Source: Rhodocyclaceae bacterium (lineage in GTDB: Bacteria; Pseudomonadota; Gammaproteobacteria; Burkholderiales; Rhodocyclaceae). From it: DNA of 64,000 nt. Shown here piece by piece: positions 1-10,265 of this stretch (position 1 is its first letter; every line of letters starts with the position of its first letter). The stretch is from NCBI GenBank assembly GCA_028714035.1, contig JAQTNA010000008.1, positions 40,869 through 104,868 on the forward strand. Reading direction: 5' to 3'. The position numbers and the translations under genes are program-made. A model generated the notes under the pieces. The model saw only the letters and a list, made by a program, of their open reading frames with translations. It did not search any database and was not told where the DNA came from.

Positions 1-41
1 TATGCCGGGTGACAATGGCGGTTTGGGAGTAACGGAAGAAG

Positions 42-443
42 ATGGCGGATCAGACCAATCTGAGCGGCGTGAAGGTCATGGTGATTGATGACAGCAACAC
101 CATACGCCGGAGCGCCGAGATCTTTCTGGTCCAGGCCGGTTGTCAGGTCGTCCTGGCCGAGGACGGTTTCGATGCCCTGGCCAAGATCGCCGATCACCAC
201 CCGGCCGTGATCTTCGTGGACATCATGATGCCCAGGCTCGATGGCTATCAGACTTGCGCCCTCATCAAGAAAAATCACCGATTCGCCGGCACCCCCGTGA
301 TCATGCTGTCCTCCAAGGACGGGCTGTTTGACCGCGCCCGCGGACGCATGGTGGGTTCCGACGAATACCTGACCAAACCCTTCACCAAGGACAGCCTGCT
401 CAAGACCGTTGCAGCCCATGTTGGGCGCGGCGATCCGGCCTGA
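42..443 (+). CDS. pilG: PilG, CheY-like response regulator of the type IV pilus chemosensory system
   Basis: Single receiver domain of 133 residues. It shows the acidic pair D16-D17, the predicted phosphoacceptor D60 in FVDIMMPRLDG, and the conserved K112-P pair near the C-terminus. In Pseudomonas the PilG protein takes phosphate from the ChpA/PilL kinase and tunes pilus extension; that role is family knowledge. The start follows a purine-rich ribosome site (GGAAGAAG). It is first in a run of five same-strand genes (pilG, pilH, pilI, pilJ, chpA/pilL), which is the standard Pil-Chp order and makes the identification secure. The 41 bases before it hold no recognisable gene. Confidence 0.93.
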   Translation: MADQTNLSGVKVMVIDDSNTIRRSAEIFLVQAGCQVVLAEDGFDALAKIADHHPAVIFVDIMMPRLDGYQTCALIKKNHRFAGTPVIMLSSKDGLFDRARGRMVGSDEYLTKPFTKDSLLKTVAAHVGRGDPA

Positions 444-453
444 GGACCCTTCC

Positions 454-819
454 ATGCCGATTCACAAGATTCTCATTGTTGACGACTCCCCGACCGAGCG
501 TTTCGCCCTGAACGAACTGCTGACCGCCAAAGGCTATTACGTAGTCATGGCGGAGAACGGGGAAGAGGGCATTGCCAAGGCAAAGTCCGAGAAACCCGAT
601 CTCATCCTGATGGATGTGGTCATGCCCGGCCTGAACGGCTACCAGGCCACCCGGACCATCAGTCGGGACGAGGCGACCCGGACCATTCCCGTCATCATGT
701 GCACCAGCAAGGGCCAGGAAACCGACAAGATATGGGGCATGCGCCAGGGTGCCCACGACTACGTGGTCAAACCGGTGGACGGCCCGGCTCTTCTGGCCAA
801 GATCGCCGCCCTCGGCTAA
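454..819 (+). CDS. pilH: PilH, second CheY-like response regulator
   Basis: Receiver domain of 121 residues with D10-D11, predicted phosphoacceptor D54 (LMDVVMPGLNG) and K106 (VVKPVDG). I chose the ATG ten bases after the pilG stop because it gives the family-typical start MPIHKILIVDD; an upstream in-frame ATG at 409 lies inside pilG and would add 15 atypical residues. In the family, PilH acts as phosphate sink or retraction regulator opposite PilG. It sits between pilG and pilI, with small spacers that suggest one transcript. Confidence 0.93.
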   Translation: MPIHKILIVDDSPTERFALNELLTAKGYYVVMAENGEEGIAKAKSEKPDLILMDVVMPGLNGYQATRTISRDEATRTIPVIMCTSKGQETDKIWGMRQGAHDYVVKPVDGPALLAKIAALG

Positions 820-837
820 CCCACAGACGCCTTTGAC

Positions 838-1347
838 ATGGCCAAACGCATCAGCCTGCGCGAATTCCAGAAGGGTCTGGTAGAGCGTCTTGCGAGCGCC
901 AAACGCGGTGGCGTGACGCGCGCGCTTCTGGGCATTCAGGCGGGCCTGGAATACTGGCTGCTGGACCTCGGCGATGCGGGCGAAATTCTGCCCACGCCCG
1001 CGCTGACTTCCGTGCCCCTGACCCGGCCCTGGTTTGACGGCATTGCAAACATCCGCGGCTCCCTCTATGCGGTGGTGGATTTTTCCGCCTTCCAGGGCGG
1101 CGAACACATCCCGCCCGGCAGCAATAACCGACTGCTCCTGGTGGGCGCCCGCTTCGGCATCAATAGCGCCCTGCGCATCAACCGCGCCCTGGGCCTGCGC
1201 AACCCGGAAGAACTGGAACTCCAGGAAGACCGGGATCTGCGCCCGTGGGCGGGCGAGCAGTACGTGGACAAGCAGGGACGTATCTGGCGCAGGCTGTTGC
1301 TCAGGAATCTCCTGGCCCAGCCTGCCTTCCTAGAAATTGGCATTTAA
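838..1347 (+). CDS. pilI: PilI, CheW-like coupling protein
   Basis: 169 residues forming one CheW-like domain, with conserved stretches around NIRGSLYAVVDFSAF and NNRLLLVGARF. CheW-type proteins physically link the chemoreceptor (here PilJ) to the histidine kinase (here ChpA/PilL). The gene starts 18 bases after pilH and is followed by pilJ, the order seen in other betaproteobacteria and Pseudomonas. No enzyme activity is expected. The assignment rests on domain similarity plus gene order. Confidence 0.9.
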   Translation: MAKRISLREFQKGLVERLASAKRGGVTRALLGIQAGLEYWLLDLGDAGEILPTPALTSVPLTRPWFDGIANIRGSLYAVVDFSAFQGGEHIPPGSNNRLLLVGARFGINSALRINRALGLRNPEELELQEDRDLRPWAGEQYVDKQGRIWRRLLLRNLLAQPAFLEIGI

Positions 1348-1387
1348 ATCGCCGCATCGCGCAACCGACGTTTTTCCGGAGTGACCC

Positions 1388-3421
1388 ATGGCATTCACCC
1401 TTTTTGGCCGAAAGGCCGGCACTGACAAGCCCGGCACCGGTGCATCTTCACGTGCCGGCGGCGAGAGAACCCTGGCTCAGCGCTTGCGGCTCCTGGGTTT
1501 GTTGCTTGGCGTGGTGCTGCTAAGCAGCGCGAGCCTGGTCTGGCTTGACAGCCGTGCCACCACCCAGGGCGCCGCCTACTCTTCGGCGGCTGGACAGATG
1601 CGTATGCTGTCGCAGCGCATGGCCAAGGCAGCCCAGCAGGCCCTGCAAGGAAATCCGGCCTTCTTCAAGGAATTGAAGGACAGCCGCGCAACCTTCAGCA
1701 CCCTGCTCTCTGCCGTAACCAACGGCGGCGACATCGAAGGGGTCAGCGTTCCCGGCAGCCCCGACCTCAAGGATACGGCCCCCCTGCTCAAGGCCCTGAA
1801 TGCCGAGTGGGTCAAGACGGACAAGTATGTCGGCGCCGTGTTGCAACAGGAAAAGAACCTGGTGGCTCTGGGCAAGGCCGTGGCGGACATCAACGCCAGG
1901 AATGCCCGCCTGCTGGAGCTTTCCGAGCAGGTGGCGGCCACCTCCAAGGAGGGCTCGTCGGCGCGACTGCCCATGCTCTCCCAGCGCATCGCCAAGAACG
2001 CCAACGTACTGTTGGTGAGCGGCGCCATTGATCCGGAGTCCGCTTTCCAGGTGGGCAAGGACATGATGAGCTTCCGCGAAGCCATCGGCAAGGCATCGAA
2101 GAGTGGTACGGCGCCGGAACTCGACACCGCCTTCAAGGCGTACGAGGCAGCGGTCGGCGGCATCCTGGGCAACATTCAGAACCTGGTGCAGGCCAAGGAG
2201 GCCGGCAGCCACATCATCCGGGAAGGCGGCACCCTGTTCGAAGCCTCCGACAAGCTGGAGAAGGAACTGACGACGGACCTGCACAGCCATGCACTGACGA
2301 CGCTGCTGACCTTCGTCATGGTGCTGATCATCCTGGGCCTGCTGGCCCTGATCGTGATGGCGGTGAATGACGACGCGCAGCAACGGCGGCGCGAGGCCGA
2401 AGCGCAGCGGCAACAGGCCGAAATGGAAAAGGACGCCACCCAGCAGGCCATTTTGCGCCTGATGAACGAGATGGGCGACCTGGCCGACGGCGACCTGACC
2501 GTGCGCACCACGGTGACGGAAGACGTGACCGGGGCCATTGCCGACTCGGTGAACTACACCATTGAAGAGCTGTCCGTGCTGGTGAAGCGGATCAACGAGG
2601 CAGCCGGCCAGGTGTCCCACGCCGCCATGACGGCCCAGGCCACTTCCGACGAACTGCTCGCCGCCTCCGAACACCAGGCGCAGGAAATTCAGGAAGCCGG
2701 CGAATCGGTGCTGACCATGGCCGAATCCATGAGCCAGGTGTCCGGACGTGCCGCCCAGTCCGCCCAGGTGGCGCGCCACTCCCTGGAGGCCGCCGAAAAA
2801 GGCGCCGAGGCCGTGCAGAACTCCATTTCCGGCATGAACGACATCCGCGAGCAGATCCAGGAAACTTCCAAGCGCATCAAGCGCCTGGGTGAAAGCTCCC
2901 AGGAGATCGGCGAAATCGTGGAACTGATCTCGGACATTACGGAACAGACCAACGTGCTGGCCCTGAACGCAGCCATCCAGGCGGCTTCCGCCGGCGAAGC
3001 AGGCCGAGGCTTCACGGTGGTGGCGGAAGAAGTGCAGCGTCTGGCCGAACGTTCCGGCGAAGCCACGAAACAGATCGCGGCCATTGTGAAGACCATTCAG
3101 ACGGATACCCAGGATGCGGTGTCCGCCATGGAGAACAGTACCCGCGGGGTGGTGGATGGCACCAAGTTGTCCGACGCGGCCGGTCAGGCCCTGGCGGAAA
3201 TCTCCTCCGTGTCCCGGAATCTTGCACAACTGATCGAATCCATTTCCACCTCGACGCAGCACGAGGCGGTAACCGCTACCCACGTGGCGGAAAGCATGAA
3301 AGGCATTCTGCAGGTGACGGACCGCACCACGGCCGGCACCAAGGAAACCGCGGTGTCCATCGGCGAATTGACGGAACTGGCCGCGGAACTGAAGGGCTCG
3401 GTGTCCGGCTTCAAGGTCTGA
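1388..3421 (+). CDS. pilJ: PilJ, methyl-accepting chemoreceptor of the pilus system
   Basis: 677-residue transmembrane receptor. A first membrane segment lies near residues 37-58 and a second near 300-325. Between them are two repeats of the PilJ sensor signature ([15 protein letters not shown] and [15 protein letters not shown]). The C-terminal half is a long coiled coil ending in the signalling hairpin ([21 protein letters not shown]). As in other PilJ proteins, the hairpin has Q and S where classical receptors have E and R ([11 protein letters not shown]). It detects surface or pilin-related signals and acts through PilI on the ChpA kinase. The ATG has an upstream GGAG. Confidence 0.93.
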   Translation: MAFTLFGRKAGTDKPGTGASSRAGGERTLAQRLRLLGLLLGVVLLSSASLVWLDSRATTQGAAYSSAAGQMRMLSQRMAKAAQQALQGNPAFFKELKDSRATFSTLLSAVTNGGDIEGVSVPGSPDLKDTAPLLKALNAEWVKTDKYVGAVLQQEKNLVALGKAVADINARNARLLELSEQVAATSKEGSSARLPMLSQRIAKNANVLLVSGAIDPESAFQVGKDMMSFREAIGKASKSGTAPELDTAFKAYEAAVGGILGNIQNLVQAKEAGSHIIREGGTLFEASDKLEKELTTDLHSHALTTLLTFVMVLIILGLLALIVMAVNDDAQQRRREAEAQRQQAEMEKDATQQAILRLMNEMGDLADGDLTVRTTVTEDVTGAIADSVNYTIEELSVLVKRINEAAGQVSHAAMTAQATSDELLAASEHQAQEIQEAGESVLTMAESMSQVSGRAAQSAQVARHSLEAAEKGAEAVQNSISGMNDIREQIQETSKRIKRLGESSQEIGEIVELISDITEQTNVLALNAAIQAASAGEAGRGFTVVAEEVQRLAERSGEATKQIAAIVKTIQTDTQDAVSAMENSTRGVVDGTKLSDAAGQALAEISSVSRNLAQLIESISTSTQHEAVTATHVAESMKGILQVTDRTTAGTKETAVSIGELTELAAELKGSVSGFKV

Positions 3422-3422
3422 C

Positions 3423-3492
3423 GCGGGGAGTGGAGAGTGGGAAGTGGGAAGTCGAGAGAGGTGCTCCACGGGCAGTTCTTGATTCTCGACTC
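3423..3492 (+). repeat. Family B heptamer element in the pilJ-chpA spacer
   Basis: Left arm of GGAGAGTG/GGAAGTG/AAGTCGAG-type units right after the pilJ stop, and a short inverted right arm TTCTCGACTC. It occupies most of the 103-base spacer, ending about 32 bases before the chpA ATG. Confidence 0.75.
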
Positions 3493-3524
3493 ATGCAAAG
3501 CATAGTGGCAGGGGTAGAGAGTAC

Positions 3525-6500
3525 ATGACCGCCGTTCCAGAAAGCGACATCGGCCCCCTGGTCTGGGTCAAGAGCGAAATTGATCTGTCCTGCGCCCGCG
3601 CGGCGGAGGCGCTCGAGTCTTTCTCGGAGGGCGGGGATCGTGCCCAGATAAAATTCGCCGCCACCCATCTGCACCAGGCGCAGGGGGCGCTGGCCATCGT
3701 CGGACTGGACGGCGCGACGCTGTTCGCCCAGACCATCGAGAAGCTCGTCAACGAATGTGAACACGGCCAGATAGAGCCCTCTCACGAACGCATGGCGCTG
3801 GCCCAGCAGGGTCTGACGCTGTTGCGGCATTATCTGGATGAACTGGCCAACGGTCATCCGGACCAACCCTTCCGCCTGCTGCCGCTCTACCTGGAACTGC
3901 AAGGTGCCCGAGGCGTGGAGGGGGCGGGGCCCTCCGACCTGTTCTTCCCGGATCTGAGTCGGAGGCCGCCACGCCGCCCGGCGGACTTCGCCGCCCCCAC
4001 TCCGGAACAAGTTCCCAGGATCCTGCGCCGGGAACGTGCCCGCTTCCAGCGGGGTCTGCTGCAATTCCTGCGCCATGGGAAAGGCATCGCCGACATGCGC
4101 CAGGCCATCGGCACGGTGGAAACCTGTCAGACCCTTCCGGCGGCGCGAGCCTTCTGGTGGGCCGCGGGCGGATTTTTCGATGTTCTGGCGGATGGCAAGA
4201 CCGGCGACAACACCGCGGCCAAACGGCTGTGTGGCCGCATTGACGGTCAGATGCGCCGGCTCATCTCGGGGTCTCCCAACGTCTCCGAACGCCTCATGCG
4301 CGACGTCCTGTACCAGGTGGCCGTCACACCGGGGGGCCGGGCGGACGCCCAGGGCATCCGGGAAACGTTCGGCCTCTCCGGGCTCATGCCGGAGTCCGAG
4401 CCAAAGCTGGAAATCGCACAACCCATGCTGCGCGACGTACGCGAAGCCGTACTGGCCGCCAAGGAAGACTGGGAACGCTTCTGTGCCGGCGCCGCCATCA
4501 GTCTGCCGCAACTGGACGAAGATACCGCCCGCCTCGAAGCACAGGCGGCCCGCCTGAACGACCCCATGATCCGCCGGCTGGCCGGCGCCGTGCGCGGTGT
4601 CGCCGTATGGCTGCGCAAGGATCCCCTGCGCCAGTCGGAAGCCCTCGGCATGGAAACGGCGACCGCCCTCCTGCTGCTGGAAAACACCCTGGACAACTTC
4701 GAGCGCCTGGATGACAACTTCGTGCCCCAGGTGGACATGATGGTCACCCGGCTGGGCGCTCTCCAGCGAGGCGAACCCCTGGGAGCCCTCGAAGCACCGC
4801 TGCTGGACGAGATGTCGCGCAAGGCGCAGGAGCGCCTGGTCATGCGCCAGGTGGTCAGAGAAATCCAGAGCAACCTGAACCAGATCGAGCAGGCCCTGGA
4901 CGGTTTCTTCCGCGATCCTTCCAAACGCGGGGGCCTGGAAGGCTTGCCGGCCCCGATCAAGCAGGTGGAAGGCGCGCTCTACATCCTCGGCCAGGAGCGG
5001 GCGGTTTCCGTCCTGCACAAGTGCGCCGACCTGATCGCCGAATTTGCCCGGGGCGAGGGCGATGATGCCCTGTTCGAGGAAGTGGCGGACAAGTTGTCGG
5101 CTCTCGGTTTCTTCGTCGCTTCCCTGCCCTATGGCACCGCCGACATTGACGCCCTGCTCAACCCGGAGCAGCGGGAAGCCGAGGAAGCGGCCGCGGCGGG
5201 CGAAGAATCGGAAAGCGTCGAGCAGCAACTGGAACAGCAGAAGCGCTGGGCCCAGGCGCTGGCCGATGCCCTGGAGGAGGCGCCGGAAGACGAATACCTG
5301 CGGGACAGGCTGCACAAGAACCTGGAAGTCATTCGACAGGACGCCAATCTGGCCGGCGACGCCCAGTTGGAGCAGCGGGCCGATCATGCCCTGCAACAAC
5401 TTGAGGCCACCTCGGCGGGTGGCGAGGCCTATCAAAAGTCCAACCTCGGCGAGCTTGCGCCGGCGGAGCCGGTGCTTTCCGAAGAAACCGCACGCCTGGC
5501 CGAATCCGGCCGCGAGGAAATTGACGCCGAACTGCTGGCCATCTTCCTGGAAGAGGCGAAGGAGGTGCTGGACACCATCGGCGAGAACCTGGGCCGTTCC
5601 CGCTCCAACCCGCATGATCACGATGTCCTGATCACCATACGCCGCGGCTTCCATACCCTGAAGGGTAGCGGCCGCATGGTGAATCTCAAGGAGCTGGGCG
5701 AGGTGGCCTGGTCTGTCGAGCAGGTCATGAACCGCTGGCTTCAGGCGGAGATGGACGCGACGGAGGCCCTGCATGGTCTCATCGGCGACGCCCACGATGT
5801 CTTCAGCCGCTGGGTCGACCAGTTGGACGCGGGCGGCTCCACGCACATGGATGCCGGAGCGCTTGTCGCCCTCGCCGAGAACATGAAGACCGGCGACACG
5901 CCGCCACCGACCGTCGCGCCGGCCATACCTTTGGCACCCGAAGCAGCCGCGGAAGAACCCCCGCAGTTGTCCGAGGAACTTCCGCCGCTAACGGAGGCTT
6001 CTCCTTCGCCACCTGCGGCGGAGCCGGAAAATCTCCTTCTGGAAGAAGTGTCCGGGGAACCGGAATTGCCGGCCCTGCCGGAATCAGAGCAGGTCGCCCC
6101 TCCCATCCCGGAGGCCGAGGCCGAAGAGTTGGCCCCCCTGGATTTCGATCTCGGCGAGGAGCCGCCGGTCCAGGCCATGGAGGAAGCGCCCCTGCCGGAA
6201 TTGCTGCCAGGCGAGGAAGCCGTGGAAAGCTCCGAGGCCGTGGCCCGCATGCTCTCGGCCATCGGCGAGGAAGCCTTCCCCGAACTGGAAGAAGCCCCGG
6301 CACTCCCGCCCCTGGCGGCAGTGGATCAAGGCCAGGCCCCTGCGGCGGTCGAAACAGAGGTCGAGGCGGAGTTCGTCTTCGAGCCTCTGGACGAGGTACC
6401 CGCCACGGAGACTGGGCTGGAGGAAGCGCCCGAGGCGCCCCGGGAGGAGCCGGCTATCGAGGAGCCGCTGTCCGATGAGGCCGCCTTCGAACAGGCCTTT

Positions 6501-9500
6501 GAGGAAATCCCTGCCCCGCCCGCTGAGGTATCAGCCGAGCCGGCCGTCGCGTGCCCCGCCACGGCCGTCCCCGAAACTCCGCCTGAACTTTCCCCGCTCG
6601 CCGCAGAAATCCTACTGCCCGCGGCGATGCTTGCGATAGCCGCCCATCCGGCGGAACAGGAGCCACCCGAGGCGGCGGTTGTCGCCGAACTGCCGGCGCC
6701 GGTCGGAAGCCCCGAACCTCTGGAGGCGCCCCCGGCCGCAGCGCCCATGCCGACCGAAGAGGTCCGACAACCCGCTCCCGAGCCCGTTCTCGAACAACCC
6801 GCCTCCAGGCCCGACACCGTCACCATCGGCCCCCTGAACATGTCCCGGGGGCTGTTCGACTCCTACGTGGATGAGGCGCTGGGCCGCTTCGCGACGCTGC
6901 GCGCCGAACTGGACCGCCTGTCCTCCACGCCGTTCATGCCGCCACCGGAGGCCGCCTACCGGGCCGCCCATACCCTGGCCGGCATTTCCGGCACGGTGGG
7001 CTTCTCCGCCTTGCAGCAGTTGGCGCGCGGGCTGGAACACCTGATGCAGCGTCTGGCCGAAGCCGAAATGTCGGCGCCGGATTACCTGGATATCCTGAAC
7101 GAGGGGGCGCATGGCATCGAGGCCATGCTCACCGAGATCGTCGCCGAACGCATGCCCCAGCCCCTGGATGAACTGGTGGCTCGCATCGAGGCCGCCAACG
7201 CCGGGATGCATGCCGAGCTGCACCATCACGTGGACACGGCCAAGGAAGCCGAAACGGTCCCGGCCACGGCCCAGCCGCTTGCGGAAGCCCCGCGCCCGGT
7301 GCGGCTGGATGACGACATTGACGAACAACTGCTGCCCATCTTCCTGGAGGAGAGCCTGGACCTGATGCGCGACATCGAGTCCGAGTCCAGGCTCTGGCAC
7401 GGCAACCCGGAGGCGCCCGGCCCCGCCAAGGCGCTGGCCCGCCTGTTGCACACCCTGAAGGGCAGTTCCCGCATGGCCGGGGTCATGAGCCTGGGCGAAC
7501 TGGTGCACGCCCTGGAATCGCGGGTGGAGCAGGCGGTGGCAAGCGGTACGATCACCCCGGCCTTCTTCGAAGCCTATCACTTGGACATGGACCGCATCAG
7601 TCATGTTCTGGATGCCCTGCGTAGCGGCGGTCTACCCGCCGCGGCCGAGTTGGCGGCCCAATCGGCGCGTGAGGCCGCCGGTGAGTCCACCGCGGCGGCC
7701 GAACCTGCCGTCGCAGCCACTCTGGAGCCGATGGAATCCTCCGGCGCCGGGCAACAAGCGTCCTTGCGGGTACGGGCGAGCCTGATTGACCGCCTGGTGA
7801 ACGAAGCCGGCGAGATGAGCATTTCCCGCGCCCGCATCGAGGGCGAGATGCGCACGCTCCACACCTCGCTCCTGGATCTCACGGAAAACGTCATCCGTTT
7901 GCGCAAGCAGTTGCGGGAGATCGAAATCCAGGCCGAGACCCAGATGCAGTCGCGCCAGATTCTCACCGGCGAGGCTCACGGCGATTTCGACCCGCTGGAA
8001 TTCGATCGCTTCACGCGCTTCCAGGAACTCACGCGCATGATGGCCGAGAGCGTGAACGACGTGGGCACCATCCAGCACAACCTGCTGAAGAACCTGGAAC
8101 AGGCCGACGCCGCCCTGGTGAGCCAGGGACGCATCAACCGGGAGCTGGCCCAGGCCCTCATGAGCGTGCGCATGGTGCCGTTCAACAGCCTGGCGAGCCG
8201 CCTGCACCGCCTGGTGCGCCAGACCGCCAAGGAATTGGGCAAGAAGGCCAACCTGGAGATTCGCGGCGGACAGGTGGAGATGGACCGCAGCGTGCTGGAA
8301 CGCATCGCCGCGCCCCTGGAACACCTGTTGCGCAACGCCATCACCCACGGCATCGAGATGCCGGAGGAAAGACTTGCCCGGGGCAAGCAGGAAATCGGCG
8401 AGATTTCCCTGACCGTCGCCCACCAGGGAAATGAAGTTTCCATCGAGATGAGCGACGATGGTGCCGGCCTGGACCACGGCCGAATCCGCCATCGCGCCGA
8501 AGAACTGGGCATCATCGAACCCGGCGCCGAGGTGGAAGAGTCCGCCTTGACCGCCCTCATCTTCCAGTCCGGGCTGTCCACGGCGGCCGAGCTGAGCGAG
8601 GTGGCCGGCCGGGGCGTGGGCATGGACGTGGTGAAGAGCGAAACCGCCACCCTGGGCGGGCGCATTGATGTCAGCTCCACCCAGGGCCAGGGCACCCAGT
8701 TCCATATCTACCTGCCTCTGACCCTTGCGGTCACCCAGGCGCTCCTGGTGCGCGTGGGCGCCAAGACCTACGCCATCCCTTCTGCCATGGTGGAGCAGGC
8801 GCGGGAAGTAAAGCCCGCCCACCTGGACAAGGTGTTGGGCGACGGCGGCGTGGACTGGATGGGCGTGCATTACGCCTACCACTTCCTGGCGCGCCTGTTC
8901 GGCGACAACCATGCCCAGCCGGCACGGGAACTGCACCACACCTGGCTGCTGCTGCTCAAGAGCGGCAACCAGCGCATCGCCCTGCATGTGGACGAGCTCC
9001 GGGGCAACCAGGAAATCGTGGTCAAGAACATCGGCCCGCAACTGGCCCGTGTGGTGGGCGTCTCCGGCGCCACCGTGCTGGGCGACGGCGAAGTCGTGTT
9101 GATCGTGAATCCGGTGGCCCTGGCGGCGCGGGAATTCACGCCGGCGCTGAAAAAAGCCCTGGAAAAACAGGCCAAGGCCGACGAAGCCAAGCCGGTCACC
9201 GTACCCACCATCATGGTGGTGGACGACTCCCTCACCGTGCGCAAGATCACCGGCCGCCTGCTGGAGCGGGAAGGCTACCGCGTGGTCACCGCCAAGGATG
9301 GCGTGGATGCGCTGGAGCAGTTGCTGGAAACCGTGCCGGACGTGATGCTGGTGGATATCGAGATGCCGCGCATGGACGGCTTCGATCTTTCCCGCAACGT
9401 GCGCGCCGACGCCCGTCTCAAGAAGGTGCCCATCATCATGATCACCTCGCGCACGGCGGACAAGCACCGGGCCTACGCGAAGGAAATCGGCGTGAACCAC

Positions 9501-9587
9501 TACCTGGGCAAGCCCTTCCAGGAAGATGAACTGCTCCGCCTGCTGAAGAGCTATACCCATCCCGAGGAAGCCGCGCTGCCGGCCTGA
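3525..9587 (+). CDS. chpA: ChpA/PilL, giant hybrid chemotaxis-type histidine kinase
   Basis: 2020 residues. The first ~550 residues resemble the FimL-like N-terminal region of ChpA proteins. Three canonical phosphotransfer (Hpt) histidines are visible: H710 (HTLKGSGRM), H1149 (HTLAGISG) and H1309 (HTLKGSSRM). A Glu/Pro/Ala-rich linker spans roughly 788-1105. Then follow a dimerisation helix near 1416, an ATPase domain (N box LLRNAITHGIE; DDGAGLD; GRGVGMD), a CheW-like domain and a C-terminal receiver with predicted phosphoacceptor D1944. It would phosphorylate PilG and PilH. Pseudomonas ChpA is described with more phosphotransfer domains, so this one looks reduced, but non-canonical Hpt domains could be missed by eye. 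ATG start after a repeat-filled spacer. Confidence 0.93.
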   Translation: MTAVPESDIGPLVWVKSEIDLSCARAAEALESFSEGGDRAQIKFAATHLHQAQGALAIVGLDGATLFAQTIEKLVNECEHGQIEPSHERMALAQQGLTLLRHYLDELANGHPDQPFRLLPLYLELQGARGVEGAGPSDLFFPDLSRRPPRRPADFAAPTPEQVPRILRRERARFQRGLLQFLRHGKGIADMRQAIGTVETCQTLPAARAFWWAAGGFFDVLADGKTGDNTAAKRLCGRIDGQMRRLISGSPNVSERLMRDVLYQVAVTPGGRADAQGIRETFGLSGLMPESEPKLEIAQPMLRDVREAVLAAKEDWERFCAGAAISLPQLDEDTARLEAQAARLNDPMIRRLAGAVRGVAVWLRKDPLRQSEALGMETATALLLLENTLDNFERLDDNFVPQVDMMVTRLGALQRGEPLGALEAPLLDEMSRKAQERLVMRQVVREIQSNLNQIEQALDGFFRDPSKRGGLEGLPAPIKQVEGALYILGQERAVSVLHKCADLIAEFARGEGDDALFEEVADKLSALGFFVASLPYGTADIDALLNPEQREAEEAAAAGEESESVEQQLEQQKRWAQALADALEEAPEDEYLRDRLHKNLEVIRQDANLAGDAQLEQRADHALQQLEATSAGGEAYQKSNLGELAPAEPVLSEETARLAESGREEIDAELLAIFLEEAKEVLDTIGENLGRSRSNPHDHDVLITIRRGFHTLKGSGRMVNLKELGEVAWSVEQVMNRWLQAEMDATEALHGLIGDAHDVFSRWVDQLDAGGSTHMDAGALVALAENMKTGDTPPPTVAPAIPLAPEAAAEEPPQLSEELPPLTEASPSPPAAEPENLLLEEVSGEPELPALPESEQVAPPIPEAEAEELAPLDFDLGEEPPVQAMEEAPLPELLPGEEAVESSEAVARMLSAIGEEAFPELEEAPALPPLAAVDQGQAPAAVETEVEAEFVFEPLDEVPATETGLEEAPEAPREEPAIEEPLSDEAAFEQAFEEIPAPPAEVSAEPAVACPATAVPETPPELSPLAAEILLPAAMLAIAAHPAEQEPPEAAVVAELPAPVGSPEPLEAPPAAAPMPTEEVRQPAPEPVLEQPASRPDTVTIGPLNMSRGLFDSYVDEALGRFATLRAELDRLSSTPFMPPPEAAYRAAHTLAGISGTVGFSALQQLARGLEHLMQRLAEAEMSAPDYLDILNEGAHGIEAMLTEIVAERMPQPLDELVARIEAANAGMHAELHHHVDTAKEAETVPATAQPLAEAPRPVRLDDDIDEQLLPIFLEESLDLMRDIESESRLWHGNPEAPGPAKALARLLHTLKGSSRMAGVMSLGELVHALESRVEQAVASGTITPAFFEAYHLDMDRISHVLDALRSGGLPAAAELAAQSAREAAGESTAAAEPAVAATLEPMESSGAGQQASLRVRASLIDRLVNEAGEMSISRARIEGEMRTLHTSLLDLTENVIRLRKQLREIEIQAETQMQSRQILTGEAHGDFDPLEFDRFTRFQELTRMMAESVNDVGTIQHNLLKNLEQADAALVSQGRINRELAQALMSVRMVPFNSLASRLHRLVRQTAKELGKKANLEIRGGQVEMDRSVLERIAAPLEHLLRNAITHGIEMPEERLARGKQEIGEISLTVAHQGNEVSIEMSDDGAGLDHGRIRHRAEELGIIEPGAEVEESALTALIFQSGLSTAAELSEVAGRGVGMDVVKSETATLGGRIDVSSTQGQGTQFHIYLPLTLAVTQALLVRVGAKTYAIPSAMVEQAREVKPAHLDKVLGDGGVDWMGVHYAYHFLARLFGDNHAQPARELHHTWLLLLKSGNQRIALHVDELRGNQEIVVKNIGPQLARVVGVSGATVLGDGEVVLIVNPVALAAREFTPALKKALEKQAKADEAKPVTVPTIMVVDDSLTVRKITGRLLEREGYRVVTAKDGVDALEQLLETVPDVMLVDIEMPRMDGFDLSRNVRADARLKKVPIIMITSRTADKHRAYAKEIGVNHYLGKPFQEDELLRLLKSYTHPEEAALPA

Positions 9588-9613
9588 GAGGGGTATCGTT
9601 GAGCCCCCCTCTC
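9586..9613 (+). terminator. Terminator-like hairpin after chpA/pilL
   Basis: GAGAGGGG pairs with CCCCTCTC across a 12-base loop, overlapping the chpA stop codon. There is no T-run, so it may only be a 3'-end-stabilising hairpin. Confidence 0.35.
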
Positions 9614-9663
9614 GGGCTGCCCTCGCCGGCGCGCCTCTTTTCCAGATTAATGCGGGGGCGAAA

Positions 9664-9692
9664 TTGTTAAGCGCCCCGGGCGCGATTACAAT
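9664..9692 (+). promoter_or_regulatory. Candidate sigma-70 promoter for algH
   Basis: TTGTTA and TACAAT hexamers separated by 17 bases (consensus TTGACA and TATAAT). The predicted transcription start is near 9699, giving a short leader before the ATG at 9714. It lies after the terminator-like hairpin that follows chpA, as expected for the start of a new operon. Inferred from sequence only. Confidence 0.45.
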
Positions 9693-9713
9693 GGCGCGGT
9701 GAATACACCGACC

Positions 9714-10265
9714 ATGAACCTCAGCAATCACTTCCTCATCGCCATGCCCGCCATGGCCGACCCCAATTTCGTGCGCAGCCTGACCTTCGTCTGTGAGCAC
9801 AATGAACAGGGGGCGCTGGGGATCATCATCAACCGCACCATAGACATGGATCTGGCCACGCTCTTCGAGCGTATCGAGATTCCCCTGGAGGCCACGGGTT
9901 TTGGCGGCATGCCGGTCTACTTCGGCGGCCCCGTCCAGACCGACCGGGGCTTCGTCCTCCATCGGCCCAGGGGCGACTGGCAATCCACCTTGAACGTGGG
10001 CAGCGACCTGGGGCTCACCAGTTCCCGCGACATCCTGCAATCCGTGGGAATGGACGGACGCCCCTCGGACATCCTGGTGACCCTCGGTTACGCCGGGTGG
10101 GCCGCCGGGCAACTGGAACACGAACTGTCACAGAACGCCTGGCTCACCGTGCCGGCCGACCCGGAAATCATCTTCGGCCTGCCCCCCGAACAGCGCTTCG
10201 CGGCTGCCATGCGCCTCCTGGGCGTGGACTTCGCCTCCCTCTCGGAAGTGGCGGGGCATGCGTGA
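9714..10265 (+). CDS. algH: AlgH/YqgE (DUF179) family protein
   Basis: About 183 residues from ATG 9714; a GTG at 9699 would add five residues but coincides with the predicted transcription start. The protein shows typical AlgH/YqgE features: N-terminal [35 protein letters not shown] and [11 protein letters not shown]. The biochemical role of this family is not settled. The gene overlaps the next one (ruvX), an arrangement conserved widely in proteobacteria, where yqgE-yqgF(ruvX) are often co-transcribed with pyrimidine genes. Confidence 0.9.
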   Translation: MNLSNHFLIAMPAMADPNFVRSLTFVCEHNEQGALGIIINRTIDMDLATLFERIEIPLEATGFGGMPVYFGGPVQTDRGFVLHRPRGDWQSTLNVGSDLGLTSSRDILQSVGMDGRPSDILVTLGYAGWAAGQLEHELSQNAWLTVPADPEIIFGLPPEQRFAAAMRLLGVDFASLSEVAGHA

